A stretch of DNA of 64,000 nucleotides from an uncultured bacterium (GTDB lineage Bacteria; Bacillota; Clostridia; Oscillospirales; Acutalibacteraceae). Positions 28,102 to 35,668 of the stretch are shown one piece after another (the first letter of the stretch is position 1; each line of letters starts with the position of its first letter). The stretch lies in the NCBI GenBank assembly GCA_905215055.1, contig CAJMOH010000001.1, forward strand, positions 1-64,000. Reading direction: 5' to 3'. A program made the position numbers and the translations under genes. Under the pieces are notes generated by a model. It saw nothing but the letters and a program-made list of their open reading frames with translations. It searched no databases and was not told where the DNA came from.

Positions 28102-28272
28102 ACGCAGTTCTCCTTTCCCAGTATAATCAAGAAACTAATGCTACATTGTAGCTTCTTGAAGTATTTTAGGAGCTTCAAATGTGTGTTTGATGTGCTTTTG
28201 TTCCTTCAAAACTAAGCTTAGTTTGAACCTTAAAATCAGCGAGAGTTTTGATGTTGTTTCTTTAAGGTTCAT
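28102..28272 (-). other. Intergenic gap with a 43-codon frame and inverted repeats
   Basis: Between the AddB-like and SNF2 genes. An ATG at 28272, overlapping the AddB-like stop, opens 43 codons ending at 28141; it has no proper ribosome site, so coding is doubtful. The stretch also holds an imperfect palindrome (TTCAAAACTAAG / CTTAGTTTGAA) and TTGAAG/CTTCAA, which could form an RNA hairpin or a processing site. Confidence 0.35.
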
Positions 28273-31162
28273 CTCTGGAACTGGATATGCCAATTTCGCC
28301 ACGCAGGAAAGACTCCATACAGTTCCCTCTATGAACACAATAGGTGCACCAGTCAGAAGAAATGGCAGTTTTGTCTTCTCCGCAAGTTTGGTTGAGATAC
28401 TCTTTGGCTTCACCACGGAGAGAATCGACCAATGCCTGGTTATCTGGCTCGGGTAACTTATAGAGAGAATAGATTTTTTTCCACCCTTCTCGCTTAGTAA
28501 GGGCTTCAAACTGGCCGTAAGGATTTTTCTTTTCCACCTCGGAAATATCAACAGAAAACAAGGCGGCTCCAAAAAGCTTTCGCATCTGCATATGTGAAGG
28601 TACATAGGACATCACAGCTGTCCTATAACCATTCGTGATAACTTCATGGATGAGATAGTTTTTGGCTCTTAGTTTAAGGTCAACAATCTCTGTTCTTTTC
28701 CAAAACTTAAAGTATGGTTCCAGCTTTTGTGTTTCTTGTTCCAGAATTTGGGGCAAATATTTTATTGCGTCAGCGCGGCTTTTGTTTTCGATTCTCTTCC
28801 ATACCTCTTCAATCAGCAAATTTTCAAAATACTTTTGATACAGGAAGTTTCCTTGTACCACAGGACCATCTTCCATTACATAGTCCAGGAAAAAGCGATA
28901 AGGACACAAAAACATGTCCATCATTTGGTAACGGTCATATTTAATGTCCTTGGTAATTTCTTTTCCAACAGATATAGAAAATGGTGTGGATTTATGAACA
29001 CTCTCTACTAACTCGGCCTTGGGAACCAATCCGAGTATAGCTAACAGAGCATAAGGCTCGGTGGTTTCGTCACCATATTGCTTAACATAGCTGAGCCGAA
29101 CATCACATCGGTTGTAGCACAATCCGTAGAATAGAGCATACCTCAGGAAACTGCTGCGTTCACCCAAGGAGGTATAGTACACTTGGAACTGTAGATCAAT
29201 GGGTGAATAGGCCGCATGAATAAATTCATCCGTGAGGGGCCACGGGAGCTGATCGTTGACGGTCATATTCATATCACGATCTGATACGCAAGCAAAATGG
29301 TAGACTTTGCGCTGTTCTTTCTCAAATTGCCGTTTGCTTTGCAGGATATCGCCGTCAATCTGCTCGAAGTTCTTTACAATCCAGTCTACGTCCTGATCCT
29401 CGTCATTTTTCTGTTTCAGATAGTAATATAAACCCTGTTGCAAGTCTCTGAATGTACCAGAGAAAGTAGAGTTTTCAGGTTTGATTTTATCCAGTCGCAA
29501 CTGCAAATCCGTAATCAAATCTCGTTCCTGCTCATTGGCCAGAGCCAATTCACGCTGCTTAAGGAACTCTTCAAGGTTATGAAAATGCTTACCGAAATTG
29601 ATGAAATCCTCACGAGAATTGTCCAGGGCAAATAGATAAGTTGCAATCTCGTTAATCTCCTCAATCGCCCGGATGAGCGCAAGTATGTCTTTCTTAGCAA
29701 CTTTATACTTGCTGTAAATAGACAGATTTTTAAGTTCTGAGAGTGCATCCGTACCAGGCGTTGCAGCCAGCTTATCATAGTTTTTGGCATAACCCTCCAC
29801 GATTTCACTTTGGAATTCTTCGTATGTTGTCACATTCTCGAAGAGAATTGCGACGTTATAGAAAGTCCGAAGCAGCACTTCACCAGGAGCTGCACTTAGG
29901 ATGTTGGAAGACAAACACTCTTTGATGGCATTAACATCGAATATGATATATCGGTTCTCATAATCCCATAGACGGTAGATTGCAGAAAAAAACTGTCCAA
30001 TGGGATAAGAAAGAAAGTGCCGATCTTTGGCATATTCAGGATAGTAAATTTTGAGCAAGGTATGTACATCCCTATTGGCCGTGTATACTTGCTCGTCCAA
30101 ATGCCTGAGAACAGCAGCATTACTCCATACATTATTGCCTCTCTCCATGACGCTGCGAGAGTCAGAATAACTCCGGATAGCGGCATCAAGGTGATTGGAG
30201 ACAAAATGTGCATATTCCGTAATATTTGCAAACTCCATAAGCTGAACACTCTTGTACAACTTATGCCATTTTCTAAGCAACGGGCTGCCTACTGCATTTC
30301 TATCTTCGCAAATTTCACCTAAGGCGCAGGCCAGAGCGTTACTTGGATTTTGCATTGTGGGCGGCTCATATTCACGAACAACGGTATCATGGTGAATTGG
30401 AACTTCAAAGCACCCATAGATTTCATTCCAAGAGGAATAAATCTTAGAGTATTTTTTTTGATAATTGAACAGGAAAATGATGGTCATCCCCATCTTTTCC
30501 ATAGCAAGCAAAAGACGGAGCTGCACCGGTGTGAACTGATGCACGCCATGGATCACAATGCTATTAAAAGGCTGCTCTTTTGTAACTCCCATAGCCCTTT
30601 CGCAACGCTTTACTTCCCGTGGGGTACCAGTACATTCTTCAACCTCCTTCTTCGCGAGAGCGACAACGATTTCTTTGAGCTTTTCACGAGAAGGTGTCTT
30701 AGGAAACTGGAAAAGCGAACTTTTTTGCGCTTGTTTCAGCATATAAACAAACAGCTGCTGCTCTGTGTTACCTTTGCTTCCATCAATAGCAGATGTACTG
30801 ATATCCAATTCTATAAATAAACGGACAGCTTCGAGGAAATGGTTTTGATTTTTCTCCAATGCCATGTAGAAAGGTTTGCTGATTTTTTTCTTTTCTAACA
30901 ACTGCTTGAACTTTGCAGAAAAAGCACTGTACTGCTGAATCCGAAGGCTGATATTATCTGTCCATTGCATATAGACAGCTTCATGCTCGACCAGATCGTC
31001 CAATGGACAAATCAAGCCCTCAATTTTATCACCCAAAACATCCTTAAGACCGTTTACCAGAGTTCTTGCACTACAGAAGTGAGGCAAGGCAGAAATCTCA
31101 TGCCAGAAATCCGCTCTATCTAACTTATAAGGATCTTCGTAAGTGTAGATCTTAAACGGCAT
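28262..31162 (-). CDS. AddB/RexB-like protein with iron-sulfur cysteines
   Basis: 966 residues. The end carries the AddB-type cluster: CPYRFF near 753 plus C939-x2-C942-x5-C948, which in AddB ligates a [4Fe-4S] cluster that clamps a RecB-like nuclease. A clean GxxDRxD / ExK active site is not obvious, so the nuclease may be degenerate. The N-terminal part is UvrD-like in feel but lacks a Walker A. It starts 3 nt after the NERD-UvrD gene, as addB and addA are paired. I infer a specialised AddAB-like end-processing complex devoted to defence. Confidence 0.72.
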   Translation of the reverse strand: MPFKIYTYEDPYKLDRADFWHEISALPHFCSARTLVNGLKDVLGDKIEGLICPLDDLVEHEAVYMQWTDNISLRIQQYSAFSAKFKQLLEKKKISKPFYMALEKNQNHFLEAVRLFIELDISTSAIDGSKGNTEQQLFVYMLKQAQKSSLFQFPKTPSREKLKEIVVALAKKEVEECTGTPREVKRCERAMGVTKEQPFNSIVIHGVHQFTPVQLRLLLAMEKMGMTIIFLFNYQKKYSKIYSSWNEIYGCFEVPIHHDTVVREYEPPTMQNPSNALACALGEICEDRNAVGSPLLRKWHKLYKSVQLMEFANITEYAHFVSNHLDAAIRSYSDSRSVMERGNNVWSNAAVLRHLDEQVYTANRDVHTLLKIYYPEYAKDRHFLSYPIGQFFSAIYRLWDYENRYIIFDVNAIKECLSSNILSAAPGEVLLRTFYNVAILFENVTTYEEFQSEIVEGYAKNYDKLAATPGTDALSELKNLSIYSKYKVAKKDILALIRAIEEINEIATYLFALDNSREDFINFGKHFHNLEEFLKQRELALANEQERDLITDLQLRLDKIKPENSTFSGTFRDLQQGLYYYLKQKNDEDQDVDWIVKNFEQIDGDILQSKRQFEKEQRKVYHFACVSDRDMNMTVNDQLPWPLTDEFIHAAYSPIDLQFQVYYTSLGERSSFLRYALFYGLCYNRCDVRLSYVKQYGDETTEPYALLAILGLVPKAELVESVHKSTPFSISVGKEITKDIKYDRYQMMDMFLCPYRFFLDYVMEDGPVVQGNFLYQKYFENLLIEEVWKRIENKSRADAIKYLPQILEQETQKLEPYFKFWKRTEIVDLKLRAKNYLIHEVITNGYRTAVMSYVPSHMQMRKLFGAALFSVDISEVEKKNPYGQFEALTKREGWKKIYSLYKLPEPDNQALVDSLRGEAKEYLNQTCGEDKTAISSDWCTYCVHRGNCMESFLRGEIGISSSRDEP

Positions 31163-31165
31163 TTT

Positions 31166-34100
31166 TTACACCTCTGTTTCTATGAGATTCTGCCAGGATA
31201 GATTCTTCTTCCCTTGAATTTCAATCCATGAAAACGAGCGAATGGCTCTTGTCATGGCAACATAGAGAATTCGAGTTTCCTCACGGGCTTTTTCAGACTT
31301 TTCGACAATTTCGTCGTAGAAATCGTTTTGAATGGTCTCACCGGAATTACCTACGCTCATACTATATCCTATTTGATACCGGCCCTGAGATTTAGTAGCA
31401 CTAATCTGGAGCTGCGTCCTCTTGATAAAGTCAATCGATGCAGAGCAGAAAGGCATAATTACATGACCATACTCAAGGCCCTTTGATTTATGTACCGTGA
31501 TACACTGAATGGCAGTGTCGTCCTCATTACTTGCCGGTGTCCGGCTGTCAACAGAGACTTGGGAGATGATACTATTATAAAGATGTTCCTGTAGTGTGTT
31601 AATGGTAAGCCTATCCACATTGCAAGCGTTGATAAGCTGCTCAAACAGCAAGTCTACATTCAGCTGATAGTAGTGCTGTTTCCAAGGGTCATCACTAAAA
31701 TTTTTCCAGGGTTCCAGGGTGCTGTACGCCTTACGAATGGCTTGCAGAATAGGTTGTGTCCTTAAACTCGCTACAATAGCTTCCCAAGTGTTGTGTTCTT
31801 TATCAACAGTGTTGGCAAGCATTAGGTTCATATATCTAATCAGATAATTGACCTGTTCTTTTTCGTCTACCTTCGCTCTCCACTTTCCAGTTCGGATCTT
31901 CATCCGAAGTTCATAGAGGTTAGACTTTGGAATATCCAAATTGAAAAAGTTGGAGGTAACAAGATTATACAGATAGTCAGCTTCATCAAAGTGAACCAAG
32001 GCGTTAACCAAAGTGAGCATATCCATGGCAGGCTGGGACATATATAAATCACCGCCTGTGTTGGTATGTACGCTGATTCCCAAGCGGGCACAATCAGTAC
32101 GAACCATATCAGCCTGCCAGTTTTCTCGCACCAAAATGGCAATACTTTTTTCCTTCGCAGAGAGTTTTATTCCGTGACTCTCTTCATACTGGATACGTCG
32201 CTGGATTCTTTTAATTTCCTCAACGAGAACAGGGATACGCATTCCCTCATTTGCAGCCGAAAGTCGCCGATAAAAACGACTTTTGGAGGACAAATAATCT
32301 CCGTTGTAGTCCCTTGTGCCGATGAGCTTATCTTTGGCTGCATCGTAGGTAAGCAGTTCTTCGTCCATTTTTCCCCAAGCAGTGAAAGAACGGTCAAAGA
32401 TATCCAGCAAGTGCTTGTCGGTGCGGTAATTCCGCTGCAAAGAAAACTCCAACCACTTATCGGGGGCGTTGTCAATGCCCAACTGGTCAAAGGCTTTTTC
32501 TTTTGCGCCACGGAAACGGTAAATGCACTGCTTAATATCACCCACAAGAAAAAGATTATAGTCAAGCAGCTGGGCTATCCGCAACAGGGATTCAATTTGA
32601 GAGTCGTCGGTATCCTGAAACTCATCTACAAACATAAACTGCTGAGCATTCTTATCCATTTTCAATTCTCTGATTCTACTTTCACTATCCGGATTACTGA
32701 TAAAACGGTTAAGAATAGACATCATGGAGCTGAGATGAATTTTGTTGTTTTCCAGAAGTTCCTCGAAATATTTTCGTTCAACAGACGGAATTACACTGGC
32801 CAGCAGCTCGTGCAGCTCCCCATGGGATTCGTCATTCAAAAGAGTTCCAAAATCTTGGGGTTCAATAGCCTGAATATTGACGCTCTTATTGTGCAATTTC
32901 CTGATGAAATCAAGAATACTCTCTCGGATAGCATAAACAGGCATACCAAGTTTGTCTGTATAATTCTTTCCATATTCGATTTCTTTTTGATGGATATACG
33001 TATCAAGTAAATCAGAAATCTTCTTACGGCGGTAAAATTCGCTGGAGGTTATACTTAAGTCAATCCCATAGCCAAAAGAAGTTCCCATTTGAGCAATTAG
33101 ATTTTTGGCATAGGAATGAATGGTACTAATCTGCATGTGATCGATTCTGGAGATCATCTCCAGGTAGTCCGGGTTAGAGGTCAGAAGATAACAATTTCTA
33201 AAATATGTTTTGAGCCTTTCTTCCATTTCATCCGCAGCTTCATTTGTGAATGTAATCATCACAATGTGATCAGCCATTTTTTGCAGAGGAACATTTTGCA
33301 TGTAGCAAATAAATCCAATACGAGAAATCATGGCATAGGTTTTGCCAGTACCAGCACCAGCGCGAATCACAATGTTTTTTTCTGGCGAAGCATGCTCAAC
33401 TTCATACTGCTCAAAATTAAACTGGCTCTGTTCACTTAGCTTCTTGAGAATAAGCTTTTGGGCAGGGCTATACTGACCATTTGAAATCACAAAGGAATTT
33501 GTTCTATCGTCGAAAGGCTCACTCAATACACTCATAGAGCAATGGAAGCACATAAGCATATTATCAACAGAAGCCACCGGAGGAATATGAATTTTCTTCT
33601 CATCAAATGCAATTTCAATATCTTCACGATTCCGCACTAACCCTCTTTGTGTAAGTGCTATATCAAGAGCATGAAACACGGATATCATCTGCGATTTCTT
33701 AGAGAAAACACAATATAGTTTACATCCATGCAGATACTGAGCGGTCATATCGTTGATGATATTGCCATTCAAGCTATCGGATTCATCGAAATAATAAAAT
33801 CGAGAATAATCGTGTTGATGGTAGACTGAGGACAGTTCTTTTTCTACTTCAGATTCACCATCTTCATCTATGTTTATATCAGTTTCATATAAATTACGAA
33901 CTTCCAGCATAGTTCTCCGATCAAAAGGATCTCTATTCCAGTTACTTACTTCCCGGAGAGCCTGGTCTAATTTATTGAAAAATGCTGTGTTGTCAAGCAA
34001 GTCCTCTTTGAGAATGGTGAACTTCTCTTCCATAACTACATCCAGACGATGAGCTCTAAAAAACTCCCTGGAGACTTGGGGTAAACCAACCATTTGGTAT

Positions 34101-34441
34101 ACAAGAGGAAATTTTCCGATGGTTTGCCGGAGGTGCCGTTCAATAGAAAAACGGTATCCACGAGCTTGCTTTTGCGGGGAAGCCGCTACTTCTCCATCCG
34201 CAGTGCGAATGATAACAGCTTCATTATTTTCAACGCGCAGGATGTTTTCCTCACGCCAACCTTTAAGTTCGACTACCAGGATACCTTTTCCGGGCATAAG
34301 AATACAAGCATCAAATTCTCGTCCAAAGATTTGACGGTTCCAATAGATGATGTTTGTGTCATCAAGATATTCCTGTGCTTTGTCGATAAATACTTTCTCA
34401 CCAAAGTTTTCAGTATTGCCTGAGCCAATCAGTTTTCCCAC
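31166..34441 (-). CDS. NERD-nuclease domain fused to a UvrD/AddA-type helicase
   Basis: 1091 residues. The N-terminal NERD domain contains D44 and E58-L-K60 (FDACILMPGKG, VVELKGW), a PD-(D/E)xK-like nuclease site. The SF1A helicase core follows: RAGAGTGKT near 360, FMFVDEFQDTD, LVGDIKQCIYRFRGA, TVHKSKGLEY and LYVAMTRA. AddA carries its nuclease at the C-terminus; here it is at the N-terminus. The start is GTG, with GAGGTG 8 nt upstream. It is the first intact gene of the nine-gene minus operon and probably provides unwinding plus DNA cleavage. Confidence 0.86.
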   Translation of the reverse strand: MGKLIGSGNTENFGEKVFIDKAQEYLDDTNIIYWNRQIFGREFDACILMPGKGILVVELKGWREENILRVENNEAVIIRTADGEVAASPQKQARGYRFSIERHLRQTIGKFPLVYQMVGLPQVSREFFRAHRLDVVMEEKFTILKEDLLDNTAFFNKLDQALREVSNWNRDPFDRRTMLEVRNLYETDINIDEDGESEVEKELSSVYHQHDYSRFYYFDESDSLNGNIINDMTAQYLHGCKLYCVFSKKSQMISVFHALDIALTQRGLVRNREDIEIAFDEKKIHIPPVASVDNMLMCFHCSMSVLSEPFDDRTNSFVISNGQYSPAQKLILKKLSEQSQFNFEQYEVEHASPEKNIVIRAGAGTGKTYAMISRIGFICYMQNVPLQKMADHIVMITFTNEAADEMEERLKTYFRNCYLLTSNPDYLEMISRIDHMQISTIHSYAKNLIAQMGTSFGYGIDLSITSSEFYRRKKISDLLDTYIHQKEIEYGKNYTDKLGMPVYAIRESILDFIRKLHNKSVNIQAIEPQDFGTLLNDESHGELHELLASVIPSVERKYFEELLENNKIHLSSMMSILNRFISNPDSESRIRELKMDKNAQQFMFVDEFQDTDDSQIESLLRIAQLLDYNLFLVGDIKQCIYRFRGAKEKAFDQLGIDNAPDKWLEFSLQRNYRTDKHLLDIFDRSFTAWGKMDEELLTYDAAKDKLIGTRDYNGDYLSSKSRFYRRLSAANEGMRIPVLVEEIKRIQRRIQYEESHGIKLSAKEKSIAILVRENWQADMVRTDCARLGISVHTNTGGDLYMSQPAMDMLTLVNALVHFDEADYLYNLVTSNFFNLDIPKSNLYELRMKIRTGKWRAKVDEKEQVNYLIRYMNLMLANTVDKEHNTWEAIVASLRTQPILQAIRKAYSTLEPWKNFSDDPWKQHYYQLNVDLLFEQLINACNVDRLTINTLQEHLYNSIISQVSVDSRTPASNEDDTAIQCITVHKSKGLEYGHVIMPFCSASIDFIKRTQLQISATKSQGRYQIGYSMSVGNSGETIQNDFYDEIVEKSEKAREETRILYVAMTRAIRSFSWIEIQGKKNLSWQNLIETEV

Positions 34442-34486
34442 CGAACTTCACCTCGTAGATCACGGGAGGTACCAAGCCACCCTATG

Positions 34487-34701
34487 CTAATAATAAAAAA
34501 ATTTCATGTCCAATAAAGTGGATACTCCCTCGTCTTTGATAAAGTCCATTATATCTCCGGCGTTGCAGCTCAAAACATCTATAATAATTTTAAGCACAAC
34601 AGCCAATGTCACTTCCTGGTTTTTACAGAGCTTGGTAAAGGTTACTTTGCTAATTTCTCATTCGGCAGCATTCTCCAAAGCTGCTTGCAATTAACCTTCA
34701 T
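34487..34701 (-). pseudogene. Decayed XRE-type regulator in the leader of the nuclease operon
   Basis: AAGGAG and an ATG at 34701 open a frame (MKVNCKQLWRMLPNEKLAK) that stops after 19 codons. In another frame the typical C-terminal half of this short HTH family continues (VTFTKLCKNQEVTL, VLSCNAGDIMDFI) to a TAG at 34487. The middle, with the recognition helix, is missing, so there is a deletion plus a frameshift. It lies between the promoter and the NERD-UvrD gene, as if it had once been the operon's own repressor. Confidence 0.75.
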
Positions 34702-34734
34702 AATGTCACTCCTTGTTTATTTCCATGAAAATAG

Positions 34735-34775
34735 TTGTTTGTTTTTATTATAGCATTTCAAATTTGCGTTTTCAA
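34735..34775 (-). promoter_or_regulatory. Promoter of the nuclease operon
   Basis: On the minus strand TTGAAA (34775-34770), 17 nt, TATAAT (34752-34747), preceded by TGC. The sequence TTGTTTGTT (34735-34743, plus strand) covers the start of transcription and also occurs at the dnd promoter. About 300 nt separate it from the NERD-UvrD start, the gap being filled by the XRE pseudogene. Confidence 0.7.
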
Positions 34776-34922
34776 TGAACTTTGATGAAAACGCGATAAG
34801 AAGAGCGGAAATGAACTATTTTTGTCGAGAATCTAAATCAAACAGTTTCTTCAGCAAAAGTTCTACATGTTCATAAGTCTATCCGTATTGCTCTTTGCCG
34901 CCAACAGCTCACGCATTTCCTC

Positions 34923-35498
34923 ATGGAAACGCCGATACTTGGCCCGTCCGGTTGCGGGAAAACTACCCTGCTCGCTTTGCTGGGGGGCCTGGACAGTCCG
35001 GCAGGCGGGAACATTCTGTTTGCGGGAAAGGACATTGCGGAAACCGGCCTTGCGGATCACCGGCGCAATCATGTATCTTTCATCTTCCAAGCGTATAACC
35101 TCATTGACTATCTGACTTCTACGGAGAATGTGTCGCTGACTTCTAAGCTGCCGCCGCTGCCCATTCTGGAGCGCCTGGGTCTTACAAAAGCGGAAGCGAA
35201 ACGCAATGTGCTGAAGCTCTCCGGCGGCCAGCAGCAGCGTGTGGCCATCGCCCGTGCCCTGGCAAGCGAGGCCCCGGTGATCCTAGCCGACGAGCCTACG
35301 GGCAATCTGGACGAGGACACCGCCCAGGACATCACGGAAATTCTCAAAGAGAGCGCCCACAAGATGAACAAGTGCGTGGTGGTCGTCACCCACTCCAGCG
35401 AGTTGGCAAAGCAGGCCGATGTGGTGTTCCGGATAAAGGGAGGATTTCTGTCGCAAAAGGGACCGCGTCTGCCGCCTGCCGGCTTTCGCGAGGGCTAA
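34923..35498 (+). pseudogene. Truncated ABC-transporter ATPase (LolD/MacB-like)
   Basis: Walker A GPSGCGKTT appears at residue 7 instead of about 40, so the first strand of the fold is missing. The middle (FIFQAYNLIDYL, LSGGQQQRVAIARAL, ILADEPTGNLD, VVVVTHSSELA) is intact. After FRIKGG the expected end is replaced by an unrelated tail that runs to the stop at 35498. No partner permease is present. It lies where base composition changes, so it probably marks a recombination junction at the right end of the acquired region. Confidence 0.75.
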
Positions 35499-35548
35499 AG
35501 CCCAGTCTTTTTGAATTGCTCCGCAAAGCTCTATACGCTAAAAATACA

Positions 35549-35595
35549 AATCCCTGTAACATTGCAGCTTCTCCGCATTGTTACAGGGATTTTTT
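35549..35595 (+). terminator. Intrinsic terminator
   Basis: A perfect 13-bp stem AATCCCTGTAACA / TGTTACAGGGATT with a 17-nt loop, followed by TTTTT. It closes the truncated ABC gene; the rest of 35499-35668 is empty. Confidence 0.85.
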
Positions 35596-35668
35596 GTGTG
35601 GGGACGCTCTTCGCTTTATGGGAGTTTTAGGCGGGGCAACGTTCAGCTCTTCAAGCTCTTTGTACGCT

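Noticed and set aside
32066..33010. A 314-codon plus-strand frame inside the NERD-UvrD gene
   Set aside because: It covers the UvrD motifs in antisense and has no recognisable domain; the minus-strand helicase is certain.
16895..34441. Reading the minus-strand operon as BREX, DISARM, Druantia or Zorya
   Set aside because: No PglZ, BrxL, DUF1998 helicase with a methylase, or ZorAB-type motor proteins are present; the set fits Dpd E-H plus an AddAB-like pair better.
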